The position numbers were made by a program, and so were the translations under genes. Positions 15,318 to 22,368 of a DNA stretch of 64,000 nucleotides are shown here, in pieces. The notes under the pieces were generated by a model. It made no database searches. It was not told the DNA's origin and saw nothing but the letters and a program-made list of their open reading frames with translations. Source of the DNA: Actinomadura meyerae (lineage in GTDB: Bacteria; Actinomycetota; Actinomycetes; Streptosporangiales; Streptosporangiaceae); the NCBI RefSeq assembly GCF_900188445.1, contig NZ_FZOR01000029.1:1-64000 (forward strand), given 5' to 3'. Position 1 is the stretch's first letter; each line of letters opens with the position of its first letter.

Positions 15318-18300
15318 GGTTTCGTTCCTCCTTGAAGGACGGGGGTTGAGCGAAACCCGGCCCGCCGGCTTTCCGGGGGCCCGAGATAAGAGGTCCTGAG
15401 TCCTCCGGTGTCGACCACGATCTTCTGCAGGACCACGGTCGGGTCGACCATCCAGAACTTCAGGGTGTGCGTCCCCGATCCGGTGATGGCGTGGGTGGTG
15501 ACGGTGCGGTTCACGTTGTCGGACGTGTTCCGCTCCCACTGCCTGTTCATGGTGGTGTCGTTGGCGCCGGTCTCCGCCGTGACGTTCACGACCTGCGGTC
15601 GCCCGTCATCGATCGAGACCGCGTATTTCAGGCCCTCGGTGGATTTCAGGCCCTCGGTGGAAAGGACGCTGTTGCGCGGCGACAGGTACGCCCAGACCTT
15701 CACCGGGCCGGTCTTCGTCAGCGTCATGTCGTATTCGAGGCGCGGGCCCTTGCCGGGTTCCTGGCTGGGCGCGGTGACGGGGAACGGTTCCATTCCCGCG
15801 TCCGTCCGGCCGATTCCAGGAACGCGCTTCCACCGGGCCGCCGCCGTGCCGGTCGCGCGGGTGTAGTGGTCGGCGTTCATCGAGACGTAGCCGCCCGCCT
15901 CGACGAAACCGTGCGCGCGGTACGACGCCGGCTTCTTCACGACGGCCTGGACGGTCACCGTCCGCCCGTCCGGCCCGGAGACCTCGATGGGCACGCGGCT
16001 GGTCCCCTTCGGTGCGCGTGCCCAGTCGACCGACACGGTGGCGCGGACCTGCTTGCCGACCCGCCCGCGGTCGTGCGTGACGCGTACCCACGGCTCACGG
16101 GGCGTGATCTTGTACTGGAAGGGGTCGGAACCGCGGTTGAACACCTCGATGTACTGCGCGGGGCCGCTCTGGTAGGGGCTGAACTCCGGCAGGACGGCTG
16201 CGGACTTCGCGTCCGGCCACCATTCGTCGGAGCCGTCGATCGCCACGCCCATGTCGGCGCCGTCCGGGACGTCGATCCGCTTCAGCTTGGGGAAGATCTC
16301 GTCCGGCAGCGCCACATTGTCGAGTTCCGGCTGCTGCCAGGGCGCGTTCGGGCCGTACCGCTCGACGTCGCCGTAGCCGATGTGCGGCTGGCTCTGGAAG
16401 CCGTCCCATTTCCCGCCGGCGATCCCGGTGTTGTAGTGGTTCGCCATCGCCAGGTCGTCGGCGAAGCGGGCCTCGGCGAGGTCGGCGTAGTCGTTGGTGG
16501 CCGCCCGCCCCTGCCTCGCGTACAGGATGTTGGTGAATTCCGCCTCCCGCAGCTCGTACAGGTTCGCGGTGGCCTTCACCTGGTAGTGGACGAGCTGGTA
16601 GTAGGCGTCCTGGTACGCCTTCGGCAGGCGTTCGCGTATCCGTTCCGCCTTCGCCGCGAGCTGCTTCCAGCGCTCGGTCAGCGTCGCCATCTCCCGGTAC
16701 TGGTTCAGGTAGAACGGCGTCTGCTGGTCGTCATAGACCACGGCGCCGGAATCGGTGGGCAGGTCCTTGCCCGGGTCGAGGGTGATGCGGCGGTTGAGCA
16801 GTTCCGGCTTCCGCAGCGCCTGGAGGTTCCCGTACGCGTCGAGGACCTCGGCGATCTCGCCCGCGTGCTCCGGTCCGAAGTTCTGCGCGGCGTACTGCCG
16901 CTCCCATTCCCCGAGGTTCTCCATTGGCCACTTCTGGGGGTTCCAGGCGTAGTCCAGGAAGAACTGGAGCGGCAGCTCGTTGCTCTTCATGTCGCCGACG
17001 TTCGCCACCCACAGGTCGCGGATGCCGTACTGGTACGACTGGTGGAGCTGCTCCCACGTGTTCCCGAGCTGCGCGGTGTCGACCCACTTGTAGTTGCGGC
17101 CGCCGCCCACGTAGTCGAAGTGGTAGTAGAGCCCGTACCCGCCCGCGCGCTCCGGCAGGCTCCGGTCGGGCATCTTGCGCATGTTGCCCCAGTTGTCGTC
17201 GGTGAAGACGACCGTGACGTCGTCGGGCACGCGCAGGCCCCGGTCCCAGTAGCGCTGGACCTCCTTGTAGAGCGTCCACACCTGCGGGGTGGCGGTGGGG
17301 TCCTTGCCGGTGACCTCGCCGAGGATCTCGCGCTCCCTGGCGATGATGTCGCGCATCAGCTCGATGCCGTCGCCGTCCGGGAGGCCGACGTCGCCGTTCC
17401 CCCGCATGCCGAGGGTGACGACGCCCTCGAAGTCCTCGTCGACCATGCGCCGGACGCCGTCCCTCCAGTACTTCTCGATCGCGCCGGCGTTGCGGCGGTA
17501 GCTCCATTCGCCGGTGCCCCCGTACGGGTCGTGGCCCGGCTCGACGATGTTCCCGTCCTCGTCGCGCTGCGCCGGGACCGCGTGCCGGTTCCACTCCTCG
17601 ATGCCGCGCATCATCGGCGCCTCGTGCGAGGTGCCCATGACCACGCCGTACCGCTTCGCGGTCGCGTGGTTCAACGGGTCGTCCTCGGCGAACGCCCGGC
17701 CCCACACCGCAGGCCACAGGTAGTTGGCCTTCAGCCGGAGCATGGTCTCGAAGATCTTGGCGTAGAACGCGTGGTTGAAGCCGTTGGGGAAGCCGGGGGC
17801 CTTGCCCGGCCCGAAGAACTTCGGCGCCCACCGGTTCAGCGCCGGGTTCTCGTCGTTGATGAAGAAGCCCCGGTACTTCACCGCGGGCGTGCCCTGCGTG
17901 TGCCGGCCCGGCTTCACGTACAGCGCCCCGCAGTGCGGAGACGGGACGTCGTCCCAGAAGTACCAGGGTGAGACGCCGATGTTCCGCGACACGTCGTAGG
18001 CGCCGTAGATCGTCCCGCGCTGGTCGCTGCCGGCGATCACGAACGCGCGGCGGATCCCCGGCAGCGGGTGGTCCACGACCTGTTCGAGGGAGGTCTCCCA
18101 CTTGCCCGCGATGCCGCGCACGTCGAGCTTCCCGCGCGAGACGAGGCCGTCGATGAGCGGGCTCCGGCCGATCGTGCCGACGATGACGGCGTCCCGCCCG
18201 GACGGAGCCGCTCCGGTGACCGTGGTTACCCGCGGCTTCACGCCGGTCACCCGCTCGATGTCCGACCCGAGGTCGCCGGCGACCCGCACCACGCCGGGGA

Positions 18301-18529
18301 AGTCGGCGCCGCTGACCAGCAGTGGGGCGGCCCTGCCGTGCTCGACGAGCGGGAAGTGCCCGTGCCCGTCGCCGAAGGAGATGTAGGACGCCGGGTCGGC
18401 GGGGCCGGTCCGGCTGTGGCCCGCCGGGGCGGCGGCGGCCGGGCCCGCGGCGGCGGGTACCGCGGTGAAGGCGACGACGGCGGGGATCAGGGTCAGGAGG
18501 ACTTTCCACGTCCGCGGGGATCTGCCCAT
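15314..18529 (-). CDS. Secreted GH115 xylan alpha-1,2-glucuronidase
   Basis: A 1071-residue protein with an N-terminal signal peptide (MGRSPRTWKVLLTLIPAVV, then AAGPAAAAPA). GH115 signatures: IAGSDQRGTIYGAYDVSRNI, VSPWYFWDDVP, KYRGFFINDENPALNRWAPK, LRLKANYLWPAVWG and VVMGTSHEAPM, followed by VTLGMRGNGD. The family removes 4-O-methyl-glucuronic acid from xylan internally and terminally. The C-terminal 300 residues are beta-rich accessory domains as in other GH115 enzymes. Near the C-terminus STEGLK is directly repeated, from an exact 18-bp tandem duplication (15625-15660). It is the first gene of the operon with the GH10 xylanase, whose start overlaps its stop, and lies behind LacI-type palindromes. 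Confidence 0.9.
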   Translation of the reverse strand: MGRSPRTWKVLLTLIPAVVAFTAVPAAAGPAAAAPAGHSRTGPADPASYISFGDGHGHFPLVEHGRAAPLLVSGADFPGVVRVAGDLGSDIERVTGVKPRVTTVTGAAPSGRDAVIVGTIGRSPLIDGLVSRGKLDVRGIAGKWETSLEQVVDHPLPGIRRAFVIAGSDQRGTIYGAYDVSRNIGVSPWYFWDDVPSPHCGALYVKPGRHTQGTPAVKYRGFFINDENPALNRWAPKFFGPGKAPGFPNGFNHAFYAKIFETMLRLKANYLWPAVWGRAFAEDDPLNHATAKRYGVVMGTSHEAPMMRGIEEWNRHAVPAQRDEDGNIVEPGHDPYGGTGEWSYRRNAGAIEKYWRDGVRRMVDEDFEGVVTLGMRGNGDVGLPDGDGIELMRDIIAREREILGEVTGKDPTATPQVWTLYKEVQRYWDRGLRVPDDVTVVFTDDNWGNMRKMPDRSLPERAGGYGLYYHFDYVGGGRNYKWVDTAQLGNTWEQLHQSYQYGIRDLWVANVGDMKSNELPLQFFLDYAWNPQKWPMENLGEWERQYAAQNFGPEHAGEIAEVLDAYGNLQALRKPELLNRRITLDPGKDLPTDSGAVVYDDQQTPFYLNQYREMATLTERWKQLAAKAERIRERLPKAYQDAYYQLVHYQVKATANLYELREAEFTNILYARQGRAATNDYADLAEARFADDLAMANHYNTGIAGGKWDGFQSQPHIGYGDVERYGPNAPWQQPELDNVALPDEIFPKLKRIDVPDGADMGVAIDGSDEWWPDAKSAAVLPEFSPYQSGPAQYIEVFNRGSDPFQYKITPREPWVRVTHDRGRVGKQVRATVSVDWARAPKGTSRVPIEVSGPDGRTVTVQAVVKKPASYRAHGFVEAGGYVSMNADHYTRATGTAAARWKRVPGIGRTDAGMEPFPVTAPSQEPGKGPRLEYDMTLTKTGPVKVWAYLSPRNSVLSTEGLKSTEGLKYAVSIDDGRPQVVNVTAETGANDTTMNRQWERNTSDNVNRTVTTHAITGSGTHTLKFWMVDPTVVLQKIVVDTGGLRTSYLGPPESRRAGFRSTPVLQGGTKP
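15625..15660. repeat. Exact 18-bp tandem duplication inside the GH115 gene
   Basis: ATTTCAGGCCCTCGGTGG occurs twice back to back (15625-15642 and 15643-15660). It keeps the frame and adds six residues (STEGLK repeated) to a C-terminal beta-domain loop. Identity at the DNA level indicates a recent event. Confidence 0.9.
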
Positions 18530-18542
18530 CGGCGGTCTCCTA

Positions 18543-18567
18543 GGGGAGCGCTCTCGAAACTTTTCGA
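18543..18567. promoter_or_regulatory. LacI-type operator candidates before the xylan operon
   Basis: Two overlapping dyads sit 14-38 bases upstream of the GH115 start. GGGGAGCGCTCTCG (18543-18556) resembles the CelR-type cellulase operator with its central GAGCGCTC. TCGAAACTTTTCGA (18554-18567) matches the CGAAA-TTTCG palindrome known from Streptomyces xylanase promoters. A nearby TTTTCGAG (18572-18579) repeats the right half. Repression by a LacI-type regulator with relief by xylo-oligosaccharides is the inference. Confidence 0.5.
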
Positions 18568-18678
18568 TAGCTTTTCGAGATCAGACAGGAAAATAACCCC
18601 AAGGGCACCAGGCGTCAACCACTTGCGCACGCTTTCCATGGCCTGAATGGCCGAGCGTCGGCCGGGCATTGTGATCAT

Positions 18679-18700
18679 GCTTCCGAAATCTTTCGGAAGC
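18679..18700. promoter_or_regulatory. Perfect palindrome, CGAAA-TTTCG xylan-operator type
   Basis: GCTTCCGAAA, then TC, then TTTCGGAAGC: ten-base perfect arms around a two-base centre. It contains the same CGAAA-TTTCG core as the dyad at 18554 and lies 150 bases upstream of the GH115 start and 88 bases upstream of the divergent ArsR gene. A second binding site for the same LacI-type regulator, allowing looping, is plausible. Confidence 0.55.
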
Positions 18701-18760
18701 GCTGCCGCCCCCTCCCGGCGTGCGTTGTGCCGGGCCTGTGAAAGGTACGGATTTGGAGAA

Positions 18761-18778
18761 ATTACGTAGATACGTAAT
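18761..18778. promoter_or_regulatory. Palindromic operator of the ArsR gene
   Basis: ATTACGTAGATACGTAAT is a perfect inverted repeat with 8-base arms and a GA centre, ending 9 bases before the ArsR-family start codon at 18788. Its position over the promoter/start region is typical of ArsR-family autorepression. Its A/T content stands out in this genome. Confidence 0.65.
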
Positions 18779-18787
18779 ATTGGGGGC

Positions 18788-19297
18788 ATGTCCGAGGAGG
18801 AGAGCCTGGCGGACCGCGTCGCCCGCTTGGAGGAGCGCGTGGCCCGGATGGAGGGCCGCCCCGCGCGGACCGCCGAGCCGCAGCCAGACTCCGGCGACGC
18901 CTTCTGGGCGCTGCGCGGCCTGAAGGAGCGCGCCGAAGAGCCCGGCGCCGTGCTGTTCACCGGCTCGGTGACGCTGCCGCCCGGCGAGCACTACGAGTGG
19001 CAGCAGGGGCATTCGGCGGGCGACCTGCTCGCCGACGACTGGGCGCAGGCCGCCGACGCGCTGGGTGCGCTCGCGCACCCGGTGCGGCTGCTGCTGGTCC
19101 GGGAGATCCTGCACGGCGCCCGCACCACCGCCGAGCTGGCCGCCCACGAGGGCCTCGGCACGACCGGCCAGCTCTACCACCACCTGCGGCGGCTGACCGC
19201 CGCAGGCTGGCTGCGCACCACCGCGCGCGGGCAGTACAGCGTCCCGGGCGAGCGGGTGGTGCCGCTGCTCGCCGTGCTCGCCGCCGCGCGCCGCTGA
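18788..19297 (+). CDS. ArsR-family winged-helix regulator
   Basis: A 169-residue protein. Residues 1-35 form a charged coiled-coil-like start (LADRVARLEERVARMEGR). Residues about 85-169 are an ArsR-type winged helix: ALGALAHPVRLLLVREIL, recognition region TTAELAAHEGLGTTGQLYHH, and wing GWLRTTARGQYSV. Metal-binding cysteines of the classic ArsR sensors are absent, so the signal is probably not a thiophilic metal. It is followed after 16 bases by the M23 peptidase gene, and a perfect palindrome (18761-18778) sits just before its start. Autoregulation and control of the peptidase are likely. Confidence 0.75.
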   Translation: MSEEESLADRVARLEERVARMEGRPARTAEPQPDSGDAFWALRGLKERAEEPGAVLFTGSVTLPPGEHYEWQQGHSAGDLLADDWAQAADALGALAHPVRLLLVREILHGARTTAELAAHEGLGTTGQLYHHLRRLTAAGWLRTTARGQYSVPGERVVPLLAVLAAARR

Positions 19298-19313
19298 CCG
19301 ATCGGAGAAGAAG

Positions 19314-20159
19314 ATGCTCAGGACGATCGCCCGCTTCCGCACCCTGCTGGTCCTGCTCGGGCTGCTGCTCAGCCTGACCGAGTTCCTGCACGGCGACCGC
19401 CGGCTCGCCGTCGCGGGCTACGTCCTGATCGCGGCCGGGCTCGTGCTGATCTTCGTGCCGGGCGGGCGCGCGGACCGCGAGCCGGTCGTCGTGGACGCCC
19501 CGGTCCGCGGCCGCTGGGTACCGGTCAACAGCCCGGCCGACAAGGTGCCGAGCCACGGCACGCACGAGCTGGGCCAGACGTACGCGATCGACCTCGTGCA
19601 CGTCCCCGATCCGGCGGAGCCGTGGCGCCCGCTGCGCCGCCGGCCGCTCGCGGCCCATCCGGAGACGTTCCCGGCGTTCGGCCAGGAGGTTCTCGCCCCG
19701 GCGGACGGCGTCGTCGTCCAGGCGAGCGGGCGGCAGCGCGACCACTGGAGCCGCAACTCCTGGCCCGGCCTCCTCTACCTGCTGGTCGAGGGCATGCTGT
19801 TCCGGCAGGTGCTCTCCCTGCTGACCCTGTCGGGCGGACGGTTCATCGTCGGCAACTCCGTCACCCTCGACCTCGGCGGCGGGGTGTACGCGGTGTTCGC
19901 GCACCTGCGCCGCGGGTCCGTGCGCGTCGCCAAGGGCGACCGGGTCCGAGCCGGCGACGTCCTCGGCGAGGTCGGCAACTCCGGCAACTCGTCCGAGCCG
20001 CACCTGCACTTCCACCTGATGGACCGTCCCCGGCCCCTCGTCGCCGCGGGCGTCCCGTTCGCGTTCCGGTACGAGAGCGGAGGCCGGACCGAGACCGGCG
20101 CCCCCGGCGGCCGCGCGCCCTTCACCGTGCCCGCACCGGAACCCGAGCCCGCGCGCTGA
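19314..20159 (+). CDS. Membrane-anchored M23-type metallopeptidase (LytM-like)
   Basis: A 281-residue protein. Two N-terminal hydrophobic helices (TLLVLLGLLLSLTEFL and GYVLIAAGLVLIFVPGG) anchor it in the membrane. The M23 domain follows: HGTHELGQTYAIDLVHV supplies the H and D of the zinc site, APADGVVVQASG is the characteristic strand, and SGNSSEPHLHFHLMD carries the HxH motif. The family cleaves glycyl or meso-DAP cross-bridges of peptidoglycan, or acts as a scaffold. An insert (GLLYLLVEGMLFRQVLSLLT) between the motifs is unusually hydrophobic. Ribosome site GGAGAAG. It is the second gene of the ArsR operon, suggesting stress-controlled wall remodelling. Confidence 0.75.
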   Translation: MLRTIARFRTLLVLLGLLLSLTEFLHGDRRLAVAGYVLIAAGLVLIFVPGGRADREPVVVDAPVRGRWVPVNSPADKVPSHGTHELGQTYAIDLVHVPDPAEPWRPLRRRPLAAHPETFPAFGQEVLAPADGVVVQASGRQRDHWSRNSWPGLLYLLVEGMLFRQVLSLLTLSGGRFIVGNSVTLDLGGGVYAVFAHLRRGSVRVAKGDRVRAGDVLGEVGNSGNSSEPHLHFHLMDRPRPLVAAGVPFAFRYESGGRTETGAPGGRAPFTVPAPEPEPAR

Positions 20160-20256
20160 CCCTTCGGCATCGGCCATCAATCGCGACAATAAGCAGGTTT
20201 CGCGAGAATAGCCGCTCTTTGCCGGGCCAAAAGTGTCACCTTGATGGCGGCGGCCC

Positions 20257-20293
20257 GCCGTGTAGCATTTCCGTGGGCCGTGTAGCATTTCCG
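20257..20293. repeat. 17-bp direct repeat with 20-bp period upstream of the flavoprotein operon
   Basis: GCCGTGTAGCATTTCCG occurs at 20257-20273 and exactly again at 20277-20293. A period of 20 bases (about two helical turns) would place two regulator units on the same DNA face. It lies 76-112 bases before the ATG of the operon at 20369, a usual operator position. Confidence 0.7.
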
Positions 20294-20368
20294 CGGGGAT
20301 ATGGCGCGGGAATTCGGCGGCCTTCCGGTGGCCGGCGCGAATCGCCGCGAACGGGGAGGACGGGGTCG

Positions 20369-21529
20369 ATGCCCTACGACCGAGCGGTGCCCTGTGACGA
20401 AGCAGGGCCCTACGATCACGCGAACGCCGTGCGGGAAGCCATCGAGTCCACCGTCGCCCCGCAGGCGGCCGAGGTCGACCGCACCGGGGCGTTCCCGCGC
20501 GCGAGCGTCGACGCGCTCGCGAAGGCGGGCCTGCTCGGGCTGGTCAGCGCGGCCGAGGCCGGCGGCCGGGGCGCCGGGCTGCGCGCCGCCGCGCACGTCG
20601 TCGAGCGGCTCGGCGGCGCCTGCGGCTCGACCGCGATGGTCCTGCTCATGCACTACGCGGCCACGGCGATCATCGAGGCGCACGGGCCCGCGGAGGTGCG
20701 CCGCGCCATCGCCCGCGACGAGCACCTCTGCACGCTCGCCTTCTCCGAGGCCGGGTCCCGCAGCCATTTCTGGGCGCCGACGAGCACCGCCCGCGCGGAC
20801 GGCGGCGGCACGGTCCGGCTGGACGCGCGCAAGAGCTGGGTGACCTCCTCCGGCGAGGCCGACGTCTACGTCTGGTCGAGCCGCCCGCTGGAGGCGGACG
20901 GCCCGATGACCCTCTGGCTGGTGCCCGCGGGCGCGCCGGGCGTCGAGGTCGCCGGCCCGTTCGACGGGCTCGGGCTGCGCGGCAACGGCTCCAACCCGGT
21001 GACCGCCGAGTCGGTGCCCGTCCCGCGCGAGGCCATGCTCGGCCCGGACGGCGCCGGCCTCGACATCGCGCTCCAGACGGGCCTGCCGACCTTCCTGGTG
21101 CTCAACGCCGCGTTCTCGCTCGGCCTCATGGACGCGCTGGTCGCACGGGCCGCCGACCACCTCGGCCGCACCCGCCTCGACCACCTCGGCGGGACGCTCG
21201 CCGAGCAGCCCGCGCACCGCGCCCGGTACGCGGGCCTGCGCACCCGCGCCGACCAGGTGCGGGCCTTCCTCGACGACACCCTCACCGCCGTCGAGACCGG
21301 CCGGGAGGACGCGACGCTCCGCGTCCTGCAGGTGAAGGCGGTGGCGGCGGAGGCCGCCTCGGACGTCGCCGACGGCGTCATGCGGCTGTGCGGCGGATCG
21401 GCGTTCCGCAGGGACTTCGGCGTCGAACGCCTTTTCCGCGATTCGCTGGCCGCCCGCGTCATGGCGCCCACCACCGAGGCACTCCACGATTTCGTGGGCC
21501 GCGCGGCGCTCGGAATGGCCCTGCTATGA
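20369..21529 (+). CDS. Acyl-CoA-dehydrogenase-fold flavoprotein (possibly DszC/SfnB-like monooxygenase)
   Basis: A 386-residue protein; ATG 20369 with ribosome site GGGGAGGA. It has acyl-CoA dehydrogenase features: RASVDALAKAGLLGLVSA and GSTAMVLLMHYAATAIIE in the helical N-terminus, LAFSEAGSRSHFW and LDARKSWVTSSGEADVYVWS in the central beta-domain, and DGVMRLCGGSAF with FRDSLAARVMAPTTEALHD at the C-terminus. Members can be true dehydrogenases or FMNH2-dependent oxygenases of organosulfur compounds (DszC, SfnB). The lack of acyl-CoA genes nearby and the diiron and flavin-reductase neighbours make the second use more attractive. Its stop overlaps the next start (ATGA at 21526-21529). Confidence 0.75.
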   Translation: MPYDRAVPCDEAGPYDHANAVREAIESTVAPQAAEVDRTGAFPRASVDALAKAGLLGLVSAAEAGGRGAGLRAAAHVVERLGGACGSTAMVLLMHYAATAIIEAHGPAEVRRAIARDEHLCTLAFSEAGSRSHFWAPTSTARADGGGTVRLDARKSWVTSSGEADVYVWSSRPLEADGPMTLWLVPAGAPGVEVAGPFDGLGLRGNGSNPVTAESVPVPREAMLGPDGAGLDIALQTGLPTFLVLNAAFSLGLMDALVARAADHLGRTRLDHLGGTLAEQPAHRARYAGLRTRADQVRAFLDDTLTAVETGREDATLRVLQVKAVAAEAASDVADGVMRLCGGSAFRRDFGVERLFRDSLAARVMAPTTEALHDFVGRAALGMALL

Positions 21530-22368
21530 CGTTCGTATTGGGGGCCGTCGCCTACGACCCCAAAGTGGTCTCGATCTGGCACGGTTTCCGCTCCTGGTTC
21601 AGGGGCCGCGATTTCGATTTCGATTTCGTCCTCTACGCCCATTACGAGCGGCAGGTGGAGGATCTCGTCGCCGGGCGCATCGACGGCGCGTGGAACTCGC
21701 CGCTCGCGTGGGTCCGCGCCGTCCGGCTGGCGGCCGCGCGGGGCCGCCGCGTGCGTCCCCTCGTCATGCGCGACACCGACCAGGACCTCACCTCGGTGGT
21801 CGTCGTCCGCGCTGACTCGCCCTACCGGGACATCGCCGACCTCAAGGGCGAGTCCGTCGCGTTCGGCGCGGTCGACTCGCCGCAGGCCACGCTCATCCCG
21901 GCGTCGTTCCTGCGCGACTCCGGCGTCCGGCCGGGCGAGGACGTGGACGTCACCCGGTTCGACACCGGCGTCGGCCTGCACGGCGACCACATCGGCGGCG
22001 AGCGCGACGCCGCCCGCGCGCTGATGGCCGGGCGCGTCGCGGCGGCCTGCATGATCGACGGCAACCACCTGCTGTTCGCGCGGGAGGGCACGCTGCCGCC
22101 CGGCGGCACCCGCGTCATCGCGCGGACACCGCCGTTCGACCACTGCAACCTCACGGTCGCCGACGCCCCGGACGCCGACCGGTTCGGCGAACTGCTGCTC
22201 TCGATGTCCTACGCCGACCCGGAGGTCAGGCCCCTGTTCGATCTGGAGGGGCTGACCGCCTGGCGGCCGGGCCGGACGACCGGGTACCCGCCGCTCGAAC
22301 GGGCGGTCGACGAGGCCGGCTTCTACGACGCGGAGGGCGCGGTCACGGCCGCCGGCTACCGGCCGTGA
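21526..22368 (+). CDS. PhnD-like periplasmic-binding-fold protein without signal peptide
   Basis: A 280-residue protein of the phosphonate/phosphite-binding PhnD type. It starts MTFVLGAVAYDPKVVSIWHG and holds RIDGAWNSPLAWVRAV, ADLKGESVAFGAVDSPQATL, RALMAGRVAAACMIDGNHLL and LSMSYADPEVRPLFDLEGLT, in the usual order of the family. Unlike transporter binding proteins it has no signal peptide or lipobox, and no ABC permease or ATPase is nearby. A cytoplasmic sensing, chaperoning or enzymatic role (compare MqnA/MqnD or THI5, enzymes on the same fold) is therefore more likely. Overlaps on both sides (ATGA and GTGA) show tight coupling. Confidence 0.65.
   Translation: MTFVLGAVAYDPKVVSIWHGFRSWFRGRDFDFDFVLYAHYERQVEDLVAGRIDGAWNSPLAWVRAVRLAAARGRRVRPLVMRDTDQDLTSVVVVRADSPYRDIADLKGESVAFGAVDSPQATLIPASFLRDSGVRPGEDVDVTRFDTGVGLHGDHIGGERDAARALMAGRVAAACMIDGNHLLFAREGTLPPGGTRVIARTPPFDHCNLTVADAPDADRFGELLLSMSYADPEVRPLFDLEGLTAWRPGRTTGYPPLERAVDEAGFYDAEGAVTAAGYRP

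Noticed and set aside
10926..15335. Very long open frame on the plus strand (1469 codons) across the dehydrogenase, GH15 and GH10 genes
   Set aside because: It is antisense to well-supported genes on the minus strand. In such G+C-rich DNA stops are rare in shadow frames; the translation is Arg/Val/His-rich and has no domain.
15467..17971. Long plus-strand open frame opposite GH115
   Set aside because: Antisense shadow; GH115 motifs are continuous on the minus strand.
21526..22368. Phosphonate ABC transporter
   Set aside because: The PhnD-like protein has no signal peptide or lipobox, and neither permease nor ATPase genes are present.
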